From positions 1 through 16,518 of the forward strand of contig DNGH01000016.1 of the NCBI GenBank assembly GCA_003486285.1: a DNA stretch of 16,518 nt. Reading direction: 5' to 3'. Every line of letters begins with the position of its first letter. Positions within the stretch are counted from its first letter, which is position 1. Under the pieces are notes generated by a model. The model was not told the origin of the DNA. It made no database searches and worked only from the letters and a program-made list of their open reading frames with translations. This document shows positions 6,928-12,675 of the stretch, in pieces. Position numbers and translations under genes: made by a program. The stretch comes from Actinomycetota bacterium. Lineage in GTDB: Bacteria > Actinomycetota > Acidimicrobiia > Spongiisociales > UBA11373.

Positions 6928-8170
6928 TCGCCACCATCAACTCCTCGCACGGGAACAGGGTGATCACCTTGCACCCGTCCTTGGTGACCACCACCTCTTC
7001 CTCGATGCGAGCCGCCGACCGGCCGTCGGCGGCGGGGGCGTACGTCTCCAAAGCGAAGACCATGCTCTCCTGGATCTCCACCGGCGTGTCCAGCGAGTTC
7101 AGCCGGCTGATGATGGGGCGCTCGTGCAGGCCGACCCCTACGCCGTGGCCGAACTGCAGACCGAACGCGTCCATCTCGCTGTCGAAGCCGAACTCCTCGG
7201 CGCGCGGCCACACCTTGGCGATCTGATCGGTGGTCGTGCCGGGTCTGACCAGGTCGATGGCGGCGTCCATCCACTCCCGCGACTTCTTGAACGCATCACG
7301 CTGCGCCTGCGTGGCGCGCCCGACCACGAACGTCCGGTAGTAACAGGTGCGGTATCCGTTGAAGACGTGGATGATGTCGAAGTAGGCCTGATCGCCGGGG
7401 CGGATGAGGCGGTCGCTGAAAACGTGGGGATGCGGGCTGCAGCGCTCCCCGGCGATCGAGTTGATCGCCTCGACGAACTCCGAGCCCATCCCGAACAGAC
7501 GGGCGTGGGCCATGCCTACGACGTCCGACTCCCGGATGCCGGGCTTGAGCATCTCGAAGATGTCCTGATACACGCCATCCACCATGGCGCAGGCCTGGGT
7601 GAGGAGGATGATCTCGTCGGGGCTCTTGATCTCGCGAGCCCGCATCATCGCCTGCTGGCCATCGACCACCTGGAGGCCGCCGGCCTGGAGGGCGAGGAAC
7701 ACCGCGGTCTCGGCGAGATCGACGCCGAGACGCTCCCCGGCGACCCCTTCCTCGGCTAGCGCCGCGCTGATCTCCTTCACCGCCCTGGCATGGAGGCCGG
7801 ACTCGGGGCCGATGGCGCCCTGCAGGCCGGTGTTGCCGCCCACCGCGTTCTTGGTGTCGTACATGTGGGGCAGCTGCAGGCGGTGGGCCTTGGCGGCCGA
7901 ACCGAAGTCCCAGACGCGGGGACGACCCTGGCGGGTCACCAGCGCCCACCGCTCCCCCTTGTTGAACGCCCAGTAGCCGATCTGGGTCGCCGTGGCGTAG
8001 CGGATGTTCGAGGTCTCGAACAACAGCACCGCCCCGAGGTCGAACTCGGCGAGCATCTGCTGGACGCGGGCCAGTCGGTACTGCCGCAGGCGCTCGAAGT
8101 CGACGCGCACCTCCCAGTCGACACCCATCACGCCCGGCGCCGGTGACGTCGCTACTGGGAACTCGGCCAT
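6917..8170 (-). CDS. M24-family (pita-bread fold) hydrolase, creatinase/aminopeptidase P-like, with a substituted metal site
   Basis: A 417-residue cytoplasmic protein with the two-domain layout of creatinase, ectoine hydrolase and Xaa-Pro peptidases: N-terminal creatinase-N domain (about 28-170) and C-terminal pita-bread domain (about 185-405). ATG 8170 has AAGGAG eleven bases upstream. The metal-site positions read D265 (FDII), C276 (GYRTCYYRTF), H342 (GHGVGVGLHE), E375 (ALET) and E390 (RIEEEVVVT). The second Asp, eleven residues after the first in methionine aminopeptidases, is therefore Cys here. That suggests a single-metal or metal-free chemistry, as in creatinase, rather than ordinary peptidase action. 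In this operon it may hydrolyse a small C-N substrate; the exact substrate is unknown. Gap to the upstream bicupin gene is 18 nt. Confidence 0.88.
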   Translation of the reverse strand: MAEFPVATSPAPGVMGVDWEVRVDFERLRQYRLARVQQMLAEFDLGAVLLFETSNIRYATATQIGYWAFNKGERWALVTRQGRPRVWDFGSAAKAHRLQLPHMYDTKNAVGGNTGLQGAIGPESGLHARAVKEISAALAEEGVAGERLGVDLAETAVFLALQAGGLQVVDGQQAMMRAREIKSPDEIILLTQACAMVDGVYQDIFEMLKPGIRESDVVGMAHARLFGMGSEFVEAINSIAGERCSPHPHVFSDRLIRPGDQAYFDIIHVFNGYRTCYYRTFVVGRATQAQRDAFKKSREWMDAAIDLVRPGTTTDQIAKVWPRAEEFGFDSEMDAFGLQFGHGVGVGLHERPIISRLNSLDTPVEIQESMVFALETYAPAADGRSAARIEEEVVVTKDGCKVITLFPCEELMVANAY

Positions 8171-8188
8171 CGCTCTACTCCTTGGGGA

Positions 8189-9100
8189 CTAGGGGTGCTG
8201 GTGCCGCGCTTCTGCGGCGAGCGCGTTCTCGAGATACGACCAATCGCGGGCAAAGCGGTAGGAGTGCCGCGGTGGCGGCTGTGGGGCCTGGGTCTCCAGC
8301 CACCGCACGATTCCCTTGCCGACGTTGCGGAAGGAGTGGACGCAACCCACCCCGGCCCAGGCGATGTCGCCGGGGGCGAGACGATGCGTCGCGCCGTCGA
8401 AACTCGCCTCGACCTCGCCCTCGAGGACGAGGTACGCCTCCTCGAGGGGATGGTCGTGCGCCCCGGCGAGGCCATCGGGCTCGTACTGGACCATGAACAT
8501 GGTCGAGAGGTCGGCGCCCTGGTCCGAGTCGATCATCATCTTCACGGTGATCCCGCTGTAGAGCAGCAGGGCGGTGCGCATGCTGGCGCTCACCGCCAGC
8601 CGGTCCTGGGTCTGCCGGGTAGGGTCCATCGACTCCGGGGCGATGTTCCCGAAGTAGCGATTGCGGGGATCGCGCACGTCGATGGGTTGCGGCTCGCCGG
8701 CGGCGATCGGAGTGGCCGGAAACTGTGTGTCGAAGCCGAACCGCTCCCGGGGCAACGGAGCCCGCATCTCGGCGAAGTCCACGGTCTCCGCCGCGGTGTT
8801 GCGCAGCGCATGGGTCATGCCGACCGGGATCAGCCCGTAGTCGCCGGCGCCCAACAGGTAGCTGCCCTCCGGCGTGTCAAGCGTCAGCGACCCTGCGATC
8901 ACGTAGATCGACTCCTCGAACGAGTGGAGGTGCGTGGCGACGTGGCCGCCCACCTCGACGCGTGCGATGCGGAAGCCCATCTGCACCGCGCCCTTGGCCT
9001 CGTCGACCACGGCGTCTCCGGTGTATCCGGCGCACCGGCCGGTGAACTCGGCCGGCGTGGCGTAGACCAGGTCATCCACCCGCCTGACGATGTGCGTCAC
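8189..9100 (-). CDS. Bicupin protein, distantly like (S)-ureidoglycine aminohydrolase
   Basis: Predicted metalloenzyme of 303 residues with two cupin barrels. The GTG start at 9100 overlaps the upstream stop as GTGA and has a strong GAGGAGGG site six bases upstream. Domain 1 (about 35-112) shows HLHSFEE (H57, H59, E63) with H97 in VGMTHALRN. Domain 2 (about 185-270) shows HDHPLEE (H215, H217, E221) with H255 in VGCVHSFRN. Both metal sites therefore look intact, which is unusual because one cupin of a bicupin is often degenerate. Overall layout resembles ureidoglycine aminohydrolase (AllE/UGHY), but the second site has the standard His/His/Glu/His set instead of the Glu/His/His/Gln set I recall for plant UGHY. 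The reaction may therefore differ. It lies between a reductase and the M24 hydrolase in the operon. Confidence 0.85.
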   Translation of the reverse strand: MTHIVRRVDDLVYATPAEFTGRCAGYTGDAVVDEAKGAVQMGFRIARVEVGGHVATHLHSFEESIYVIAGSLTLDTPEGSYLLGAGDYGLIPVGMTHALRNTAAETVDFAEMRAPLPRERFGFDTQFPATPIAAGEPQPIDVRDPRNRYFGNIAPESMDPTRQTQDRLAVSASMRTALLLYSGITVKMMIDSDQGADLSTMFMVQYEPDGLAGAHDHPLEEAYLVLEGEVEASFDGATHRLAPGDIAWAGVGCVHSFRNVGKGIVRWLETQAPQPPPRHSYRFARDWSYLENALAAEARHQHP

Positions 9101-9990
9101 CTGGAACCCTCCTCGCGCAGAAAGGCGGCGATGGCGCTCAGATCGCGCTCGCCGTAGCCCTTGGCGATGGCGCGGCGCACGATGTCCAGGCCGGTGGCGG
9201 CCTGCTGCATCGGGGCCCCCACCCGCTCGCCGAGGCCGGTGATCAACGACAGGTCCTTGGCGACGAGGGCGATGCTGAAGGCGACTGTGGCCGCATCCGG
9301 GTCGGCAAAGGCGGCCCGCTTGTAGTGCACATACGGCGCCCCACCGGCGCCGCTGGCGAACACCTCATAGGCGATGGCGCGATCCACGCCGGCCTTCTCG
9401 GCGAGGACCACGGCCTCGGAGAGGGACACGTTGATCCCGTGCACGAGTGCGTTGACCGCCAACTTGGTGGCGGCGCCCGTGCCGCGGCCGCCGACGTGGA
9501 TGATGCGGGCCGCCAGGGCCTCGAGGATCGGACGTACCCGTTCCAGGAGCGCCGGGTCGCCGCCGACCATGATCGTGAGCCCGCCGACCTGGACCCGGGA
9601 CACGTCTCCTGACACCGGGCAGTCGAGGAACCCCGCCCCGACGGCATCGATCGCGGCGCCGACGACCTGCTGGGTCCCGGGATCGACGGTGCTGGTGTCG
9701 AGGGCGACGGCACCGGGGCGGATGCCGGCGGCCACTCCCGAGTCGCCGAGGTACACCGCCCGCACCGCCTCGTCATCGGCGAGGCTGGTGATGACGACGT
9801 CGGCCTGAGCCGCGGCGGCCGCCGCCGAGGCCGCCACCCGGGCTCCGGCCTCGGTTCCGACTCGCTCCGCCTTGGCGGCGTCGCGGTTCCACACGACCAC
9901 GTCGAAGCCGGCGCGCCCCAGCGTCGCCGCCATGGCGCCGCCCATCCGGCCGACGCCTACAACCGCTACGGCTGAACTAGTCCCCCTCAC
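9097..9990 (-). CDS. 3-hydroxyisobutyrate dehydrogenase / tartronate semialdehyde reductase-family oxidoreductase
   Basis: NAD(P)-dependent beta-hydroxyacid dehydrogenase of 297 residues, the normal length. The Rossmann domain opens with GVGRMG (12-17). The substrate signature is FLDCPVSGD (121-129; the family usually has FLDAPVSGG). Catalytic Lys176 and Asn180 sit in TKLAVNALVHG, and the all-alpha C-terminal domain follows. It would interconvert a beta-hydroxyacid and its semialdehyde. The GTG at 9990 has no clear Shine-Dalgarno site. A TANNNT box (TAGTGT, 10005-10000) lies nine bases upstream, so the start may be served by an internal, nearly leaderless promoter as well as by readthrough from the flavoenzyme gene 23 nt upstream. 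Which hydroxyacid it uses cannot be told. Confidence 0.9.
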   Translation of the reverse strand: MRGTSSAVAVVGVGRMGGAMAATLGRAGFDVVVWNRDAAKAERVGTEAGARVAASAAAAAAQADVVITSLADDEAVRAVYLGDSGVAAGIRPGAVALDTSTVDPGTQQVVGAAIDAVGAGFLDCPVSGDVSRVQVGGLTIMVGGDPALLERVRPILEALAARIIHVGGRGTGAATKLAVNALVHGINVSLSEAVVLAEKAGVDRAIAYEVFASGAGGAPYVHYKRAAFADPDAATVAFSIALVAKDLSLITGLGERVGAPMQQAATGLDIVRRAIAKGYGERDLSAIAAFLREEGSR

Positions 9991-10000
9991 TGCTCAGTGA
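9987..10000. repeat. Short perfect inverted repeat over the reductase start codon
   Basis: TCACTG-CT-CAGTGA is a 6+6 inverted repeat with a 2-bp centre that covers the GTG start (9990-9988). It overlaps the end of the candidate operator at 9995-10009. It could be half-sites for a dimeric regulator or chance. Confidence 0.4.
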
Positions 10001-10009
10001 CACTACACA
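9995..10009 (-). promoter_or_regulatory. Candidate operator/-10 element before the reductase gene (second copy of the divergent-promoter motif)
   Basis: The minus strand reads TGTGTAGTGTCACTG. It differs at two of 15 positions from TGTGCAGTGTGACTG at 11253-11267. It contains TAGTGT, a TANNNT-type -10 box with an extended TGTG in front. The site sits in the 23-bp gap between the flavoenzyme stop and the reductase start. Confidence 0.35.
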
Positions 10010-10013
10010 GCCG

Positions 10014-11237
10014 TCATCGCCCCTGCCGGCCGAGCCAAGGGGAGACCAGGGCGGCCACGTGGCGGCCGATCGCCGGGCTGGCGGTGGCCCCCGGAGAGGG
10101 GGCGTTGAGCACGTGGATGGTGCTTCCCGCCGCCTCGATCACGAAGTCGTCGATGAGCGCTCCGTCCGGCCCCACCGCCTGGGCGCGCACCCCGGACCCT
10201 CCGGGCAGCAGGTCCGCGGCGGTGATCGCCGGCACCAGGCGTTGCGCCAGCCGGGCATACCGCCGCGGCGAGCGGGAGGTGATCAGTTCCTGCAGCCCGG
10301 ACCGCCAATGCCTCAGGGCGAGCCTGCGAAACCCGCGCCCGGTGACGACCGCGCGCACCTCGGACCACACCCGGGGGGTGCCCCGGTAGTGCTCCCGCCC
10401 CAGCGCCAGGACCGCATTCGGACCGACCTCGACGGTCCCATCGATCCGCCGGGTGAAGTGGACCCCGAGGAAGGGGAAGCGGGGGTCGGGCACCGGATAG
10501 ACCAGGGCGCGCACCAGTCCTGCGGCCGGCTCGGCGAGGCGGTAGTACTCGCCGCGGAACGGCACGATTCGGATCGGGGTGTCGATCCCGGCCATCGCCG
10601 CCACTCGATCCGAATGAAGGCCGGCGCAATTGACCAGCACCCTGGCCCCGAAGCGCTCGCCCCCCGCAACCACCGCCACCCCGGCCACCTCGTGGGTGAT
10701 GACGGTCACGGCGCGCGAGGTGGCGACCCGGGCCCCGGTGGACTCCAGCCTCGCGGCGAGGTGGGCAGCCAGCGCCGGGTAGTCCGCCACCCCGGCCTCT
10801 GGAACGTGCAATGCGGCCAGGCCCGTGGCGGCGGGCTCGAAGTCGGCGATGCCGGCGCCATCCAGCCGGATCAGGCCGGTGAGGCCATTGGCCCGGCCGC
10901 GGCGCTCCAACTCGTCGAGAGCGGGGAGCTCCGACCGGCGGGTCGCCACCACCAGCTTTCCCGATCGGCGGAACCCGATCCCGGCATCGGCACACCACTG
11001 GTAGACCGCATCGCGCCCCTCGGCACAGAGCCGGGCCTTGAGCGAACCGGGGCGGTAGTAGAGGCCGGAATGGACCACCCCGCTGTTGTGGCTGCTCTGG
11101 TGGGCGGCGACCCGGGCCTCCTTCTCGAGGACGAGCAGGGAGATCCCGGGATGGCTTTCGACCAGCGCGGTGCCCACCGCCAGGCCGACCAATCCGGCAC
11201 CGACGATGCAGACGTCGTATCGCTGCGGTTCGCTCAT
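10014..11237 (-). CDS. lhgO: L-2-hydroxyglutarate oxidase-like FAD-dependent oxidoreductase
   Basis: FAD enzyme of 407 residues in the DAO/GlpD superfamily that oxidises an L-2-hydroxyacid to the 2-oxoacid. The FAD-binding motif is CIVGAGLVGLAVG (10-22). The family-specific segment HQSSHNSGVVHSGLYY (46-61) and the later YPVPDPRFPFLGVHF with RRIDGTVEVGPNAVLAL are close to the LhgO/L2HGDH consensus. NCAGLHSDRVA completes the FAD site. I prefer the ATG at 11237, with AGGGG six bases upstream, over a TTG five codons earlier. It is the first gene of the minus-strand operon and diverges from the SDR gene. In this context the substrate may be another 2-hydroxyacid whose 2-oxo product feeds the E1 enzyme; that link is inference. 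The symbol follows sequence resemblance only. Confidence 0.88.
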   Translation of the reverse strand: MSEPQRYDVCIVGAGLVGLAVGTALVESHPGISLLVLEKEARVAAHQSSHNSGVVHSGLYYRPGSLKARLCAEGRDAVYQWCADAGIGFRRSGKLVVATRRSELPALDELERRGRANGLTGLIRLDGAGIADFEPAATGLAALHVPEAGVADYPALAAHLAARLESTGARVATSRAVTVITHEVAGVAVVAGGERFGARVLVNCAGLHSDRVAAMAGIDTPIRIVPFRGEYYRLAEPAAGLVRALVYPVPDPRFPFLGVHFTRRIDGTVEVGPNAVLALGREHYRGTPRVWSEVRAVVTGRGFRRLALRHWRSGLQELITSRSPRRYARLAQRLVPAITAADLLPGGSGVRAQAVGPDGALIDDFVIEAAGSTIHVLNAPSPGATASPAIGRHVAALVSPWLGRQGR

Positions 11238-11320
11238 GGCGTCCCCTGCCAACAGTCACACTGCACACCGGGTGCGGAGTCGCCTAGTCTCGCTGACGGG
11301 CCAACAAGGAGCGAGTCGCA
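11238..11320. promoter_or_regulatory. Divergent promoter/operator region between the catabolic operon and the SDR-regulator pair
   Basis: 83 bp separate the two ATG codons. For the plus strand, TGCACA (11262-11267), 17 bp, and TAGTCT (11285-11290) make a plausible -35/-10 pair, followed by AAGGAG before the ATG at 11321. An imperfect 13-bp palindrome GCACACCGGGTGC (11263-11275) and the 15-bp motif at 11253-11267 overlap the -35 element. This is where the adjacent XRE-cupin regulator would be expected to bind. Confidence 0.6.
11253..11267 (-). promoter_or_regulatory. Candidate operator, copy 1 (TGTGCAGTGTGACTG)
   Basis: The minus strand reads TGTGCAGTGTGACTG, matching 13 of 15 bases with the site at 9995-10009. 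It lies 15 bp before the flavoenzyme ATG and overlaps the proposed plus-strand -35 box, so one bound regulator could affect both directions. It contains the near-direct repeat GTGTG-CA-GTGTG. Confidence 0.4.
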
Positions 11321-12013
11321 ATGGGCAACGGATGCGTCCTGGTGGTGGGGGGTACGGCGGGTCTGGGGTTCGAGGTGGCACGCCACTATCTCGACGGCGG
11401 CAAGTCGGTCGTCATCACCGGACGCGACCCGGAGCGCGCCGCCGCCGCGGCCGCCGGGCTCGGCAAAGGGGTCACCGGTCTCGGGTTCGACCTCAGCCAG
11501 CCGGAGGGCATCGCCGCGGCCCTGGCCGGCGTCGGTCCGGTGTCGCGCCTCGTGCTGGCGGCGATCGCGCGCGACAACAACCCGGTGCGCACCTACGACA
11601 TCGCCTCCGCCATCAGCCTCACGACGATGAAACTGGTCGGATACACCGCCACCATCCACACCCTGCTCGACCGGTTGTCCGATGACTCGTCCGTCGTCCT
11701 CTTCGGAGGACGCGCCAAGGATCGGCCCTACCCCGGTTCGACCACGGTGACCACGGTCAACGGCGGGATCAGCAGCGTGATCCGCACCCTGGCGATCGAG
11801 CTGGCCCCGATCCGGTTCAACGCCATCCACCCCGGGATCGTCGGGGACAGTCCCTTCTGGGTGAACAAGCCGCTCGATGCGGTGGTGGCCCGGACCCCGA
11901 CCAAGCGGCTCGCCACCATGGCCGATGTGGTCGATGCCACCGCATTCCTTCTCGAGAACCGGGCGATGAACGGGACCAACCTGTACGTCGACGGCGGCTG
12001 GATGCTGACCTGA
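11321..12013 (+). CDS. SDR-fold protein lacking the YxxxK catalytic pair
   Basis: Short-chain dehydrogenase/reductase fold of 230 residues. The cofactor loop is GGTAGLG (10-16) and the C-terminal signature is MNGTNLYVDGGW. ITGRDPER (32-39) suggests that an Arg after strand 2 may favour NADP(H). In the catalytic region the usual YxxxK is replaced: SSVVLFGGRAKDRP is followed by GSTTVTTVNGGISS, which puts Val143 and Asn147 where Tyr and Lys normally sit. A group of actinobacterial SDRs with a VNGA-type segment shares this. The protein may be a sensor, a structural partner, or an enzyme using other residues. AAGGAG lies nine bases before the ATG. The gene is divergent from the catabolic operon and six bases upstream of its presumed regulator, with which it is probably co-transcribed. 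Confidence 0.87.
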   Translation: MGNGCVLVVGGTAGLGFEVARHYLDGGKSVVITGRDPERAAAAAAGLGKGVTGLGFDLSQPEGIAAALAGVGPVSRLVLAAIARDNNPVRTYDIASAISLTTMKLVGYTATIHTLLDRLSDDSSVVLFGGRAKDRPYPGSTTVTTVNGGISSVIRTLAIELAPIRFNAIHPGIVGDSPFWVNKPLDAVVARTPTKRLATMADVVDATAFLLENRAMNGTNLYVDGGWMLT

Positions 12014-12019
12014 GCCGAC

Positions 12020-12667
12020 ATGACCGACGCCCATGGAATCCCGACGGCAATCGATCAGATCGGATCCCGGCTGCGCGATGAGCGCATCAAGTCCGGGATC
12101 AGCCAGCGGGAACTGGCGCGCCGTCTCGGTTTGTCGCCGAGCCTGATCTCCCAGCTGGAGAGCGGGCAGTCGAAGCCGTCGGTGGGCACGCTCTATGCGA
12201 TCGTCACCGAATTGGAACTCTCTTTGGACAAGGTGATCCGGGGTGACGACGGGCCGGCGGCACCGGTCGCCCCGGTCAGCCAACCCGGCGCCCGCTCCCC
12301 GCTGGTGCACCCCGGGGAGCGGCAGACGATCGAACTCGACTCCGGGGTGCGATGGGAGGAACTGACCGCCACGACGGAGCAGGACGTCGACTTCCTGCTC
12401 GCCACCTACGAGGTCGGCGGGGCCTCCACCCCCGACCAGACCCTGATGCGCCATCACGGGCGCGAGTACGGGTACGTGATCAGCGGGCGTCTCGGGATCC
12501 AGATCGGCTTCGACGAGTACTTGCTCGAGGCGGGCGACTCCATCGCCTTCGACTCGACCGAGCCGCATCGCCTGTTCAACCGCGGTGAGGTCCCGGTGCG
12601 GGCGATCTGGTTCGTGGCCGGGCGCGACGCCGACGGCCGGCGGGCGGGCGCCGGCCCGCACGGCTGA
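12020..12667 (+). CDS. XRE-family transcriptional regulator with C-terminal cupin sensor domain
   Basis: Cytoplasmic DNA-binding protein of 215 residues. A lambda-repressor-like helix-turn-helix spans about residues 14-71; the recognition-helix segment is LSPSLISQLESGQSKPS. A proline/alanine linker (about 75-100) follows. The C-terminal cupin (about 104-200) has metal or ligand residues H145, H146, E149 and H183, and the GYVISGRLGIQIG strand pair. This is the PuuR/SutR-like layout in which the cupin binds a small metabolite. It sits six bases after the SDR gene in a unit divergent from the catabolic operon, the classic position for a local regulator. Whether it represses or activates cannot be seen. 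The ribosome site is weak, consistent with translational coupling. Confidence 0.92.
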   Translation: MTDAHGIPTAIDQIGSRLRDERIKSGISQRELARRLGLSPSLISQLESGQSKPSVGTLYAIVTELELSLDKVIRGDDGPAAPVAPVSQPGARSPLVHPGERQTIELDSGVRWEELTATTEQDVDFLLATYEVGGASTPDQTLMRHHGREYGYVISGRLGIQIGFDEYLLEAGDSIAFDSTEPHRLFNRGEVPVRAIWFVAGRDADGRRAGAGPHG

Positions 12668-12675
12668 GTCAGCCG
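12661..12675. terminator. Palindrome containing both convergent stop codons; possible weak bidirectional terminator
   Basis: CGGCTGA-G-TCAGCCG is a perfect 7+7 palindrome around one G. It contains the TGA of the regulator (12665-12667) and, on the minus strand, the TGA of the exporter (12671-12669). RNA could form a five-base-pair stem with a five-base loop. There is no T-run, so intrinsic termination is uncertain. Confidence 0.3.

Noticed and set aside
6917..8170. Assignment of the M24 protein as DMSP lyase DddP or a true Xaa-Pro aminopeptidase
   Set aside because: Both need the second metal-binding Asp, which is Cys276 here; no acrylate or DMSP genes are near.
8189..9100. Naming the bicupin as ureidoglycine aminohydrolase (allE)
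   Set aside because: Fold and length fit, but the metal-ligand set differs and no allantoin pathway genes are visible.
10059..11630. 523-codon plus-strand open frame across the flavoenzyme and the SDR start
   Set aside because: No domain features, and it crosses the divergent promoter; the LhgO-like protein on the minus strand explains the region.
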